Made by a program: the position numbers and the translations under genes. A model generated the notes under the pieces. It was not told the origin of the DNA. It made no database searches and saw nothing but the letters and a program-made list of their open reading frames with translations. From Gemmatimonadota bacterium (GTDB lineage: Bacteria > Gemmatimonadota > Gemmatimonadetes > Gemmatimonadales > GWC2-71-9), in NCBI GenBank assembly GCA_009692115.1, contig SHZU01000012.1:1-59200 (forward strand): a DNA stretch of 59,200 bases, given 5' to 3'. Shown here one piece after another: positions 31,313-40,794 of the stretch (position 1 is its first letter; the number at the start of each line of letters is the position of its first letter).

Positions 31313-33087
31313 CCACGGGATCGGGGTTTGGTCGTTTGCTTCTGCCAGTACATCCGTTGTTTCGCTTCGGGGGACAACTGCGAGAGCGAATCCCGGCGAG
31401 CCACGACATCGGACCCGGGGGGAAGCGACCGCAGGGTATCTCGTTCGTCGAGGCGGGTCACCGCCGCCGCATAAATGCCGTCTTCGTCGAGGCCCGCTTC
31501 GACCTCATCCTCCTGCAACCGTTGCCATGCCGCGAGCGCGGCCGGTGACAGCCGGGGCGTCGCTTCCAGCGGGGCCGACCCCGGGGGCAGCGCGAGCAGC
31601 GCCTCATAGATTTCCCGGAACGTCGGAACCTCGAACCGGACCGCCGGGACTTCCTCCCGTGCCCGATCGAGCCATGCTTGCTTGTGCACCACCAACCGGA
31701 GCAAATCGGCCTCGGTCCGCGCCCCGACCCGCCGCCGCTCCACCGACGGCCGAGGCACCCGTTGCTGGTCGAGGCGCACCGGTTCGGCGGCCGCAGGCGG
31801 CCGAAACGGCAGCGGCGCTGGGGCCGCTAGTTCATGTTCCAGCACCGCCCGAGTCAGTCCCACCCGCTCGGCGACCCGCGCGATGTAGAGGTCGCGGGCA
31901 ATCGGATCGCTGGCGGCACGGACCGTTGAGAGCAGCCGGTCGAGCGCGTCGCGACGGCCCTCGACGCCCTCGAACCGGCCCTTCCGCTCGAGCAACTGAA
32001 TCTTCCGCTCCAGCACATCGACCGCGTGTTCCAGAATCGGCGTCAGGGCCGCGGCCCCGCCCTTCCGGACCAAGCTGTCGGGGTCCTCGGCCGGCGGCAA
32101 CGTGGCCACCTTGACCCGGAGCCCATGCCGGAGGCACTCATCGCCGGTCCGGAACGTGGCCTTGAGGCCCGGCCCGTCGGAGTCGTACAACAGCACCACC
32201 AGCGGCGCAAACCGCTTGAGCAAGGCCGCCTGGTCGGAGGTCAGGGCCGTGCCTAACGGGGCGATCACGTGTTCAATGCCGGCCGCGTAGAGCCGAAGGG
32301 CATCGAAGTACCCTTCGACCAGGATGACCTGCCCTTCCTTCCGGATCGCCCCCTTGGCCAGATGCAGGTTGTAGAGGGTGTTGCCCTTGTGGAAGATCGG
32401 CGACTCCGGGGAATTGAGATACTTCGGCTCGCCCGAGCCCAGAATCCGCCCGCCAAACGCCACCACCCGGCCCCGCTGGTCCTTGATTGGAAAAAGCAGC
32501 CGGCCCCGAAACCGCGGATTGACCGTTCCATCGTCTCGCTTGACCAGCAAGCCCACGTCGAGCAGGAGCCGTTCGTCGAGCCCGATCTGTTTCATGGCCG
32601 CCGCGAACGACCGATCCGTCGGCGCATACCCAAGGCCCCATTCGGCCGCCACCGGCAACGGAATGTCTCGCGACTCGAGATACCGCCGAGCGTGATCGGC
32701 ATCGGCTCCGTCGCGGAGCCGGGCCGCAAACCATTCCTCGGCCACGCCCATGGCTCCGTAGAGCGGCTCGCGGGGATCCGGCCCTTCGCGGGCGCCCCGC
32801 TCCGGGATGGTGATTCCGACCCGCCGCGCCACGTCCTTCACCGCGGTCGGATAGTCCATCCCGAACCGCTTCATCAAATAGGTGAACACGTCGCCCGCGG
32901 CATGGCACACGTAGCAGTAGTACAGCCCTTTTTTCGGCACCACCGCGAAGTTCCGGTGAGTCCCGCCGTGGAACGGACAGGGCCCCCGCCAGTCGGACCC
33001 GGCCCGCTTGAGGGCCACCGACTCGCCGACGATGTCGATCAAGTTCGCCGAATCGCGAACCTGCTCGATCAACTCGTCCGGGATCAT
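31309..33087 (-). CDS. dnaG: DNA primase
   Basis: 592 residues. It synthesises RNA primers for replication. The N-terminal zinc-binding domain has Cys37, His40, Cys58 and Cys61 (CPFH and CYVC). The catalytic core follows with FPIKDQRGRVVAFGGR and the TOPRIM domain (VILVEGYFDAL; LLYDSDGPGLKA, around 255-310). The C-terminal helicase-interaction domain is less conserved and Arg/Ala-rich. ATG 33087 directly abuts the mutS2 stop with no gap. A housekeeping sigma factor gene, often next to dnaG, is not here. Confidence 0.97.
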   Translation of the reverse strand: MIPDELIEQVRDSANLIDIVGESVALKRAGSDWRGPCPFHGGTHRNFAVVPKKGLYYCYVCHAAGDVFTYLMKRFGMDYPTAVKDVARRVGITIPERGAREGPDPREPLYGAMGVAEEWFAARLRDGADADHARRYLESRDIPLPVAAEWGLGYAPTDRSFAAAMKQIGLDERLLLDVGLLVKRDDGTVNPRFRGRLLFPIKDQRGRVVAFGGRILGSGEPKYLNSPESPIFHKGNTLYNLHLAKGAIRKEGQVILVEGYFDALRLYAAGIEHVIAPLGTALTSDQAALLKRFAPLVVLLYDSDGPGLKATFRTGDECLRHGLRVKVATLPPAEDPDSLVRKGGAAALTPILEHAVDVLERKIQLLERKGRFEGVEGRRDALDRLLSTVRAASDPIARDLYIARVAERVGLTRAVLEHELAAPAPLPFRPPAAAEPVRLDQQRVPRPSVERRRVGARTEADLLRLVVHKQAWLDRAREEVPAVRFEVPTFREIYEALLALPPGSAPLEATPRLSPAALAAWQRLQEDEVEAGLDEDGIYAAAVTRLDERDTLRSLPPGSDVVARRDSLSQLSPEAKQRMYWQKQTTKPRSRG

Positions 33088-35568
33088 TCAGACCGCTCCA
33101 AATTCAACGATGGTGACTCCGGTCCCGCCCTGGTTACGAGGAGCAAACTCGAACTTGGCCACCCGCCGATCGGCCTTGAGCGCCTGGCGAACCCGGTCAC
33201 GAACCACCCCGGTCCCCATCCCATGGATGATCCGAAGGTACGGATTCTCCGCCAGAATCGCGGCGTCGAGCGCGGCCGTGGTCACGGTCACGGCCTCGTC
33301 CCCCCGCATGCCCCGAAGATCGATCTCAAAGGACGCCGCTGTGGCCTGAAAATCCGGCGGTGGCGACTTGGGCCGAGCGGCCGGCCCGCCTCCGGCCACC
33401 GGCGTCAGATCAGCGACCGGCACGACCAGCTTGACCGAACCTAGTGCCACGACCGCTTTGGCGTCGTGTCGAACTTCGAGCACGGTCCCGGTGCCCCCGG
33501 CCCCGAGTCGAACCCGCTGGCCCGCTTTCACCGTGGCCCCGGGGTCAACCTCATCGACCTCGGGGTGATCCACCGCTTCGATGGCCGCGCGTTTGGACAC
33601 CACGGCTTCTTCGATGATCCGGCGAACGCCGCGCGCTTTGGCCGAGTCGACCGCCCCCGCTGCGGCTCGCAACGCCGCCTCGACCGTGCTCCTGGCCTCG
33701 AGCAAATGCCGCCGGGCCTCTTGGCGCCCGATCCGTTCGGCCTCGCGTTCCCGCCGCCGGAGCTCCTTTTCCCGGAGCGCCTGCGCTTCCCCGATGGCTT
33801 CGGCGTTGGCCTCGCGGGCCGACACGTCGAGGTCGCGGACGGACAGGTCGGCTTCCCGCTTCTCCTGCTCGCGCGCCCGGGTCTCGACGTGGGCCAGCAA
33901 TTCGTCGAGGGCCCGTTCCTGGGCCGGCACCGACTGCTCGGCCTCCGCCAAGACCGTGGCATCGACCCCCAGCCGGCGGGCGATGGCCAGGCCATAGGAA
34001 CGACCCGGCACACCTTTTCGAAATCGGAAGGTCGGTTTCAACTGGTCGGCGTCGAACTCGAGCGACCCGTTCACCACGCCGGGCACGTCACCCGCCAGGG
34101 TCTTGAGCGAACCCAAGTGGGTGGTCACGATGGTCCGGGCCCCGCGCCTGGTCAGCGCCCGGAGCGACGCCGCCGCCAACGCGCCCCCTTCGGCTGGGTC
34201 GGTGCCACTCCCGATCTCATCCATCAGCACCAACGTTGCCGGGCCGGCCTCGGTCAGGATCTCGCGGAGCGACACGACGTGGGCGCTGAAGGTCGACAAG
34301 TCGGCGGCGATCGACTGATGATCTCCGATGTCGGCAAAGACGGCGGTCATGACCGGCAACGCCGTGCCCGGTCCGACCGGTGGCACGATGCCCGATTGGG
34401 TCAGCAACACCGCCAAACCCGCCGTCTTGATCAGGACGGTCTTCCCGCCCGCGTTCGGACCACTGATCAGCAAGGTCCGTTCGGAGGCTGCGAGGGAAAG
34501 GTCAAAGGGAACCACCGCCAAGCCCCGATCGATCAACAGCGGATGGCGGGCTTGGCGGAGCACCAACGCATCGCCGCCGACCTTGGGCACCGTGGCCCGG
34601 ACCGCATGGGCGTAGCGGACCCGCGCCACCACATCATCGCCCGCCACGCACATTTCATGGGCGGCATCGATCAGCTCGGCGGCCGGCCGAATCAAATCAG
34701 TCAGCTCTCGAAGCACTTTGAGCAGTTCCCGCTCCGCATCGACAATGGCCCCGCGGAGCGCATTGCCGAACTCGATCGCGGCCGTCGGCTCGACGAACAG
34801 GGTGCCCTGACTGGCCGACTCGTCGTGGACGATACCTTCGGGCCGGGAGCGCGAGTCGCGGCGGACCGGAATGACGTACCGGTCGCTTCGGACCGTGACT
34901 TGAGCCCCGGCGGGAACCGCATGGGGATCGGCCCCCCGGAGCACGAGCTCGAGTTTCTTGATCAGACGGTCGCGGGCGGCGTGGATTTCGCGCCGGGCAC
35001 GAAACAGTCCGGGGCTTGCCGTGTCGAGGACTTCGCCTTGGTCGTTGATCGCCGCCACCAACCGCTGATCGAGGGCTCGATCCGGCAAGGGCACCAGCGA
35101 GGCCGCCATGGCCGGCGCCTCCTCGGCCACCCGCTTGATCTCGCCGGCGGCGACCCGCGCCGCCGAAAGGGTCTGCTTGACCAACGCCAGTTCCCAGCCG
35201 TCCAGCACGCTCCCGGCCACCCGGAGCCGGGCGATGACCGGCCCAAGATCGGGAACCGGTGGAATATCGAGTTGTTCGCCCCGGCCCCAGAGGGTCAGCA
35301 ACTCGGCGACCGGGGCCAACGCGTGTTCGATTTCGAAGGCGGCAGCCGACGGCCGGCGATGCCGAATCCGCTCGGCGCCGAGCGGCCCGCGGGCGTGGAC
35401 CGCAACCACGTCGAGGGCCCGAAAAAACTCCAGCGCGTCGTTGGTTGGGGTGGAAACCGCCGCTGGAAATTGGAACGGGGTGCCGACGCTTTCTCGCGCC
35501 TGCACCCCGGTTCGGTCCTGCCGGACAACTTCCTCAGTCACGTGCGATTTCGGAGCGTCATGAGCCAC
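33088..35568 (-). CDS. mutS2: Endonuclease MutS2
   Basis: 826 residues from GTG 35568. The N-terminus up to about residue 40 is not typical of the family, so a later start is possible. The core and clamp regions are followed by the ABC ATPase domain: Walker A LLISGPNAGGKT, Walker B LVLMDEIGSGTDP and the TTHLGSLK His loop. A long charged linker and KOW-like segment come next, and the C-terminal Smr nuclease domain has IDLRGMRGDEA and IIHGMGTGVVR. Bacterial MutS2 rescues stalled or collided ribosomes and has been linked to suppression of recombination. It precedes dnaG with no gap. Confidence 0.95.
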   Translation of the reverse strand: MAHDAPKSHVTEEVVRQDRTGVQARESVGTPFQFPAAVSTPTNDALEFFRALDVVAVHARGPLGAERIRHRRPSAAAFEIEHALAPVAELLTLWGRGEQLDIPPVPDLGPVIARLRVAGSVLDGWELALVKQTLSAARVAAGEIKRVAEEAPAMAASLVPLPDRALDQRLVAAINDQGEVLDTASPGLFRARREIHAARDRLIKKLELVLRGADPHAVPAGAQVTVRSDRYVIPVRRDSRSRPEGIVHDESASQGTLFVEPTAAIEFGNALRGAIVDAERELLKVLRELTDLIRPAAELIDAAHEMCVAGDDVVARVRYAHAVRATVPKVGGDALVLRQARHPLLIDRGLAVVPFDLSLAASERTLLISGPNAGGKTVLIKTAGLAVLLTQSGIVPPVGPGTALPVMTAVFADIGDHQSIAADLSTFSAHVVSLREILTEAGPATLVLMDEIGSGTDPAEGGALAAASLRALTRRGARTIVTTHLGSLKTLAGDVPGVVNGSLEFDADQLKPTFRFRKGVPGRSYGLAIARRLGVDATVLAEAEQSVPAQERALDELLAHVETRAREQEKREADLSVRDLDVSAREANAEAIGEAQALREKELRRREREAERIGRQEARRHLLEARSTVEAALRAAAGAVDSAKARGVRRIIEEAVVSKRAAIEAVDHPEVDEVDPGATVKAGQRVRLGAGGTGTVLEVRHDAKAVVALGSVKLVVPVADLTPVAGGGPAARPKSPPPDFQATAASFEIDLRGMRGDEAVTVTTAALDAAILAENPYLRIIHGMGTGVVRDRVRQALKADRRVAKFEFAPRNQGGTGVTIVEFGAV

Positions 35569-35582
35569 AATCTAGAGGGGCC

Positions 35583-35930
35583 TCAGCCCGGGGGCCAGCC
35601 CAATCGGCGGCCGCCCAACAAATGGACATGGACGTGTCCCACCGACTGGCCTCCGTCCCGCCCGGTATTGATCACCAGCCGGTAGCCGCCCTCGTCCAGG
35701 CCGAGTTGCTTGGCCACCTGGACCGCCAGACGAAGACACCGGCCACCGGCCCGCTCACCGGCATCGGAATCAGCATCCGACATGCCCCCGATATGGGTGA
35801 CCGGAATCACCAACACGTGGGTCGGGGCCTGCGGCTTGAGATCCCGAAATGCGAGGGCGTCCTCATTTCGGGCCAGGATCGTGGCCGGAATTTCCCCGGT
35901 GGCAATCCGGCAGAAGATGCAGTCGGTCAT
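35583..35930 (-). CDS. hinT: HIT-family nucleotide hydrolase (HinT-like)
   Basis: 115 residues. CIFCRIATGEIPATIL is the typical N-terminus, followed by the histidine triad HVHVH at 99-103 and the ending GGRRLGWPPG. HinT-type proteins hydrolyse adenosine phosphoramidates and aminoacyl-AMP. The two N-terminal cysteines (Cys4, Cys7) suggest a zinc site with distal histidines, as in many HIT proteins. ATG 35930 overlaps the rsmE stop (ATGA). The rsmE-hinT pairing is seen in other bacteria. Confidence 0.93.
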   Translation of the reverse strand: MTDCIFCRIATGEIPATILARNEDALAFRDLKPQAPTHVLVIPVTHIGGMSDADSDAGERAGGRCLRLAVQVAKQLGLDEGGYRLVINTGRDGGQSVGHVHVHLLGGRRLGWPPG

Positions 35931-36634
35931 CCTGGTTCCTTTCGTCCAAGGCCCGCGATCGTCGCCGCCGCGATCGCGGCGGTCTCGAAGCGGAGGATCC
36001 GGCCCCCGAGAGCCGCCGGCACGAAGCCGGCCGCGCGGGCCCCATCACACTCGGTCGCGGTCAGGCCGCCCTCGGGCCCGACCACGATCGCCACCGACCG
36101 GTCGGGAGCGGCCGTCTTGAGGTCGGCGCCGCTCGGGTCGGCCAGCCAACGGTCGGTCGCGGTCACCGCGGCGAGAGCGGCCTGGAGACCCGTGACCCGC
36201 CAAATCCGGAGCCCCCACGCGCCACCGGATTGCTTCAACGCTTCCGCCGCCCTGAGTTCCAGTCGCCCCCGATGTTCGTCGCGGACCCGGGAGGCCACGT
36301 GCCGGCTCCGCTCGGTATCGAGCGGCACCACCTCCGTGACGCCGAGCTCGACGGCTTTTTCTATCAGCCAGGCAAATCGGTCTTTGTCTCCGCCGCCGAC
36401 CAGCAGGATCAAGTCCGCCGGTACCGGCACCGAGCGGACCCGATCGAGGGCCACCTGCCATCCCTTCCCTTGCGCCACGAGCCGCCCGGTCCCGATCCGG
36501 CCCCGGCCGTCGAGTACTTCAGCCGGGTCGCCGTCGGCGGCCCGCCGAACCCGAAGATGATGCGCCTCGTCGTCGTCGAGGGTAACCACGCGGGACGAAT
36601 CCGCCAGCGATTCCGGCGCCAGGACCCGGATCAC
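35927..36634 (-). CDS. rsmE: 16S rRNA (uracil-1498 N3) methyltransferase RsmE
   Basis: 235 residues from GTG 36634, four bases after the prmA stop; the longer frame to 36778 runs into prmA. An N-terminal PUA-like part (DEAHHLRVRRAADGDPAEVLDG) precedes a SPOUT methyltransferase core: KAVELGVTEVVPLDTERS, RSVAIVVGPEGGLT and LGGRILRFETA, which builds the knotted SAM site. It methylates U1498 of 16S rRNA. It lies directly after prmA, as in many bacteria. Confidence 0.95.
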   Translation of the reverse strand: MIRVLAPESLADSSRVVTLDDDEAHHLRVRRAADGDPAEVLDGRGRIGTGRLVAQGKGWQVALDRVRSVPVPADLILLVGGGDKDRFAWLIEKAVELGVTEVVPLDTERSRHVASRVRDEHRGRLELRAAEALKQSGGAWGLRIWRVTGLQAALAAVTATDRWLADPSGADLKTAAPDRSVAIVVGPEGGLTATECDGARAAGFVPAALGGRILRFETAAIAAATIAGLGRKEPG

Positions 36635-36638
36635 CGGC

Positions 36639-37463
36639 TCACCGGGTCCGGCGGGCCGCCACCGACCACCAGCCTTCGTCGACCACCTGGCCGATCTCGC
36701 TGAAGCCCGCGGCCGTGAGCGAAGGCCGGAACAAATCGGCCTCCGGGGTTTCCATCCCAGCAAAAATCGCGACCCCACCGAGACGAAGTGACCGGGTGAT
36801 CGGGTCGAGCAGCAGCTCGTTCACGTTCCGAAGAATATTGGACACCACCAGATCGACGGGCCCGGCCAGGGGACCGAGCACCGCCGCATCACCGGTGACG
36901 AACCGGACCCTACCGGCCACCAGATTCCGCTCGGCGTTGAAGTCGGCGATCGGGGCCGATTCATCGTCGACCTCTATGCCTAACGCTGCCCTAGCGCCGA
37001 GCTTGGCGGCCGCGATGGCCAGGATGCCGCTCCCGCTCCCGAGGTCGAGCACCGACCCGCCCGGCTCGAGCCACTGGTCGAGCAGGAACAGGGCGCCCCG
37101 GGTCGAGCCGTGCTCGCCGCTCCCGAACGCGGTCTCGGGATCGATGACCACCGTGCCCGGCCCGGGCTCCAGCAGCCACGACGGTCCGAGGCGGAGCCGG
37201 CCCACATGGCGAACCCCGAGGCCCTCCCGCCATCGGACGGTCCAGTCCGCCTGGTCCACCGGACTGGTGGCGAGCACCACCGACGCCCCGAACCGCTCCG
37301 CGATGGCGCCGGCCGCCACGGCGGCCGCGGATTCGTCGGCCGCGTAGCCGAGCACCGACCCGGCCCGCTCTTCGACCGCCTGCCCGGTGACCTCGGCCAA
37401 GGCATGCGCCACCACCTCGGGGTCGGCGCCGGCCATCCCGGCCTCGATCAGCCACCAGTTCAT
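36639..37463 (-). CDS. prmA: Ribosomal protein L11 methyltransferase
   Basis: 274 residues from ATG 37463, which overlaps the dnaJ stop; the frame upstream to 37586 is inside dnaJ. The N-terminal alpha/beta domain that docks on L11 (about 1-95) is followed by the class I methyltransferase domain: [41 protein letters not shown] and [10 protein letters not shown]. It trimethylates residues of uL11. The dnaJ-prmA-rsmE order is conserved in many genomes. Confidence 0.93.
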   Translation of the reverse strand: MNWWLIEAGMAGADPEVVAHALAEVTGQAVEERAGSVLGYAADESAAAVAAGAIAERFGASVVLATSPVDQADWTVRWREGLGVRHVGRLRLGPSWLLEPGPGTVVIDPETAFGSGEHGSTRGALFLLDQWLEPGGSVLDLGSGSGILAIAAAKLGARAALGIEVDDESAPIADFNAERNLVAGRVRFVTGDAAVLGPLAGPVDLVVSNILRNVNELLLDPITRSLRLGGVAIFAGMETPEADLFRPSLTAAGFSEIGQVVDEGWWSVAARRTR

Positions 37464-38608
37464 GCGCCGAGGGCTTCCTTCAACTTGGACCAGAAACTCC
37501 CGCTCTCGCGGGGGCGCTCGCCCTCGACCTTGGCGAGTTCCTGGAACAACTGCCGCTGGGCATCGGTGAGCGACTCCGGGGTCCACAACATGAGCCGGAC
37601 ATTGAGATCGCCGGTGGTGCTGTGACCGAGCCGGGGCAACCCCTTCCCCTTGATCCGAAGGACCGTGCCGGGCTGGACGCCGGCCGGCACGGTCAATTGT
37701 TCCTCGCCGTGCGGCGTCGGGATCGGGACGTCAGTGCCTAACGCCGCCTGCGAAAACGAGAGGAACAGATCGTACAAGAGATCGTCGCCGTTCCGCTCGA
37801 ACCGGTCGTCCGGCTTCACCTCGATCATCACCAGCAAGTCGCCGCCCGGCCCGTTCCGGCGCCCGGCCGATCCCTGGCCTCGGAGCGTGATGTAATTGTT
37901 GTTCGATACCCCGGCCGGGATCTCGACCGCCACGGTCCGTTCGCCCCGGACCCGGCCCTCGCCCCGGCAGACTTCGCAGGGATCACTGATGATGGTCCCT
38001 TCGCCGTGGCAGGTGGGGCACGGGGTGACCTGGACGAACTGGCCGAACACGCTCCGGGTGGCCCGCTGGACCTGGCCGTTCCCCGCGCAGGTCGCGCACC
38101 GGGTGGGGCGGCTACCCTTGGAGCCCCCGCTTCCCTTGCAGGCCGTGCAGGCAATCGGCGTCTTCAATTTGACGTTCCGCTTGGTGCCGGTCGCGACCTC
38201 CAACAGCGAAAGCTTGGCCGTGATCCGCATGTCCTGCCCCCGGCGCGACTCCGCCGGGTCACCCCCGCCGCCGCCCCCGCCAAACAACGAGTCGAGGCCG
38301 CCCATGCCCCCGAAGTCGCGCATGAAGATGTTGAGCGCTTCGTTCAGATCCACATGGTGGAAGCCGCGGCCGTCGCGGGCCCCGCCGGCGCCACCGAGCC
38401 CGGCTTTGCCGTATCGGTCGTATGCGGCCCGCTTGTCGGCATCGCTCAAGACCTCATAGGCCTCGGCGATCTCCTTGAACTTGGCCTCGGCGTCCGGCTC
38501 ACGGTTTCGGTCGGGATGGTACTGCATGGCCATCTTCCGATAGCCCTTCTTGATCTCATCCTCGGAGGCGTCCCGCGCCACACCGAGGAGATCGTAAAAC
38601 TCACTCAC
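37460..38608 (-). CDS. dnaJ: Chaperone protein DnaJ
   Basis: 382 residues from GTG 38608 (overlaps the hrcA stop). The J domain (1-70) has HPD at 31-33. A Gly/Phe region with a run of glycines ([10 protein letters not shown]) follows. The zinc-binding region has four CxxCxGxG repeats ([32 protein letters not shown]), and two C-terminal beta domains bind substrate. It delivers unfolded proteins to DnaK and stimulates its ATPase. Unusually, grpE and dnaK do not lie between hrcA and dnaJ here. Confidence 0.97.
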   Translation of the reverse strand: MSEFYDLLGVARDASEDEIKKGYRKMAMQYHPDRNREPDAEAKFKEIAEAYEVLSDADKRAAYDRYGKAGLGGAGGARDGRGFHHVDLNEALNIFMRDFGGMGGLDSLFGGGGGGGDPAESRRGQDMRITAKLSLLEVATGTKRNVKLKTPIACTACKGSGGSKGSRPTRCATCAGNGQVQRATRSVFGQFVQVTPCPTCHGEGTIISDPCEVCRGEGRVRGERTVAVEIPAGVSNNNYITLRGQGSAGRRNGPGGDLLVMIEVKPDDRFERNGDDLLYDLFLSFSQAALGTDVPIPTPHGEEQLTVPAGVQPGTVLRIKGKGLPRLGHSTTGDLNVRLMLWTPESLTDAQRQLFQELAKVEGERPRESGSFWSKLKEALGA

Positions 38609-39648
38609 GCCAACAATCCTTCCACTAATCGGCTGGTATGCTCGACCAACCCGATGATCTTGTCGTAGGGCATCCGAGTCGGGCCCATGACCCCGAGGAC
38701 GCCGGTCAAATCGCCGCGCCGATAGGACGCGGTCACCAAGGTGAACTCGGCCAGCTTGGGATCGGCGTTTTCGGTGCCGATCGTAATCGTCAAACCGCGG
38801 CGGCGGTGGGATTCGAACGCGTTCCGCAGCGAATCCCGCCGCTCGGTCAGTTCGAGCAGCTCCCGCATCCGAATGTTCGACGCAAACTCGGGCTGGTCCG
38901 CGAGCGGTTGGGCGCTGCCCAATAGCACGGGACCGCCGTCCGGCGCGGTATCGAAGACGCCCTCACGCTCGGCGATGAATACGTTCAGCAGGCTGGTGGC
39001 CCGCCCCGAGCCATCGGCGTCCCGGAGCCGGTCGGCCACTGAAGCGCGGATCTCGCCTAACGGGAGACCCGCGAGCCGCTCATTGAGGAGCCGGGCCACG
39101 TGGTCGACCACTTCGGCGGCGAGGGCGCTCGGAATTTCGAGAAAGATCGTCCGGACGAAGCCGCTGCCCAGCGTCAGGACCACCAGCAGACGCTCCGCGC
39201 TGACCCGGACCAGTTCCAGCCGCTCCAGCACCACCCGGTCGAGCGCCGGGGCCACGGCCACGCCGAGTTCCTGGGTCAGCACCCCGAGCACCTGGGCGGC
39301 CCGGCGAAGGATTTCTTCGATGGCCCCCCCCCCCTGAACCAGGACGACCTCCGATTCGAGCAGCTCTCGTTCCTCGTAGCTCGGCGGGACATGGTGCATC
39401 AACCGATCGACGTACACCCGGTAAGCCAAATCGGTTGGAATGCGGCCACTCGAGGTGTGGGGGTGAAAGAGATAGCCGCGGGCCTCGAGTTCGCCCATCG
39501 TGTTCCGAACGGTGGCCGGAGAAACGCCGAGCTTGGAGCGGACCGCGACGGCCTGGCTCCCCGCCGGTTCGGCGGTTTCGATGTACAGCTGAATGATGGC
39601 GTCGAGAATCCGCGCCTCGCGGGCGGACAACTCTTCAACTCTCTGCAT
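38605..39648 (-). CDS. hrcA: Heat-inducible transcription repressor HrcA
   Basis: 347 residues from ATG 39648; a GTG one codon upstream (39651) is possible. The N-terminal winged helix ([53 protein letters not shown]) binds CIRCE operators, and the remainder is a GAF-like core ([19 protein letters not shown]) and dimerisation part. It represses chaperone genes until heat or unfolded protein recruits GroEL away. No CIRCE inverted repeat (TTAGCACTC-N9-GAGTGCTAA) is visible near this gene or elsewhere in the window, so the targets are presumably outside. Confidence 0.95.
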   Translation of the reverse strand: MQRVEELSAREARILDAIIQLYIETAEPAGSQAVAVRSKLGVSPATVRNTMGELEARGYLFHPHTSSGRIPTDLAYRVYVDRLMHHVPPSYEERELLESEVVLVQGGGAIEEILRRAAQVLGVLTQELGVAVAPALDRVVLERLELVRVSAERLLVVLTLGSGFVRTIFLEIPSALAAEVVDHVARLLNERLAGLPLGEIRASVADRLRDADGSGRATSLLNVFIAEREGVFDTAPDGGPVLLGSAQPLADQPEFASNIRMRELLELTERRDSLRNAFESHRRRGLTITIGTENADPKLAEFTLVTASYRRGDLTGVLGVMGPTRMPYDKIIGLVEHTSRLVEGLLA

Positions 39649-39657
39649 CACAGTAAT

Positions 39658-40761
39658 TTAGGTCCCATCCACCTGACTTACCAAGGCGTCCAACCGGAGC
39701 CACCCCTCCACCGTCAAAACCACCCGACTGCCATCCCGACCGGCCCATCCGGCGGAAACCCACTGGTCCACGACCCCATCAGGCAGGGATGATGCCGGGA
39801 GGCCCTCCGTGGTTCGGAGCCCAAGATACCGACCTTCGAGCCGGACTTGGCGGTCGTCGAGGGCCTCCTCACCCGCCACCCCGCCCCCGGCCTCGACCGC
39901 CCGCCGGTAGCCCTCCCAATCCCGAACGTTCCACCAGCGCCGGCGGCCCTCGGCGCTGTGAGCGGAGGGGCCGAGCCCGAGATAGGTGGCCCGCCGCCAA
40001 TAGGCCCAATTGTGGCGCGATTCCAACCCGGGCTTCCCGGCGTTCGAGACCTCATAATGGCCATACCCAGCCCCAATGAGCGCCTCATGGGCCTCGAGAT
40101 ATTCGTCCGCGGCCGGCGCTTCCTCGGTCGGCACCGCCTCGCCGCGGGCCACCCACCGCCCGAGCGGAGTCCGATCCTCAACGGTCAGGCCGTAGAGTGA
40201 CAGGTGGCTCGGTTCGAGGGCGAGCCCCCGGTCGAGGTCGTCCCGCCACGATCGGCGGAGCGCCCGGGGCACCGCGTAGATCAGATCGATCGAGACGTTG
40301 GCGATCCCCGCCCGGCGGAGCGTGGTGATCGCGGCCGCCGGCCGTTCGGGCCCATGGGTCCTGTGCATCCATTCCAGCACCGCGGGCGCAAACGATTGGA
40401 CCCCGAGCGAGACCCGGTTGACACCATGCCCGGCCCACGCGGCCGCCCGCTCCGGCGAGACGTCCTCGGGATTGGCCTCGAGCGTGATTTCCGCGGTCCC
40501 CGCGATCGAGCGATCCTGACGGATCGCCTGGATGACGGCGCCGATTGCGGCGGGATCCAGCAGCGAGGGCGTGCCGCCGCCGAAATAGATCGTCTCGATC
40601 GGCCCTTGGTCGGCCCACCACGGCGCCCCAAGCCACCGCCGCCATTCGGCCACCACCACCTCGGCAAACCGGCTCGACGGCACCTGTTTCCGGACCGCGA
40701 TCGCAAAATCGCAGTACGAGCAACGGCGGGCGCAGAACGGGACGTGGACGTAGAGGTGCAC
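39658..40761 (-). CDS. hemW: Radical SAM haem chaperone HemW
   Basis: 367 residues from GTG 40761. The radical-SAM cluster motif is CARRCSYC at 10-17, with the cysteines at 10, 14 and 17 and no fourth Cys shifted as in true coproporphyrinogen oxidase. IYFGGGTPSLL, the TLEANPEDV stretch and the C-terminal HemN-type domain (SLYGLTVEDRTPLGRWV, ESRHNWAYWRRATYLGLGPSAHS) follow. HemW inserts haem into respiratory enzymes; older annotations call it HemN-like. It sits upstream of hrcA, a common arrangement in Gram-positives. Confidence 0.93.
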   Translation of the reverse strand: MHLYVHVPFCARRCSYCDFAIAVRKQVPSSRFAEVVVAEWRRWLGAPWWADQGPIETIYFGGGTPSLLDPAAIGAVIQAIRQDRSIAGTAEITLEANPEDVSPERAAAWAGHGVNRVSLGVQSFAPAVLEWMHRTHGPERPAAAITTLRRAGIANVSIDLIYAVPRALRRSWRDDLDRGLALEPSHLSLYGLTVEDRTPLGRWVARGEAVPTEEAPAADEYLEAHEALIGAGYGHYEVSNAGKPGLESRHNWAYWRRATYLGLGPSAHSAEGRRRWWNVRDWEGYRRAVEAGGGVAGEEALDDRQVRLEGRYLGLRTTEGLPASSLPDGVVDQWVSAGWAGRDGSRVVLTVEGWLRLDALVSQVDGT

Positions 40762-40794
40762 GCCGGAAAATTTCGCCTTGCCGGCCCGGAATAC

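Noticed and set aside
33466-35685. A 739-codon plus-strand frame opposite mutS2
   Set aside because: Mirror of mutS2 with low-complexity Gly/Arg/His composition; no domain.
38605-40761. A CIRCE operator near hrcA
   Set aside because: I looked for TTAGCACTC and GAGTGCTAA near hrcA and hemW and across the window and found neither.
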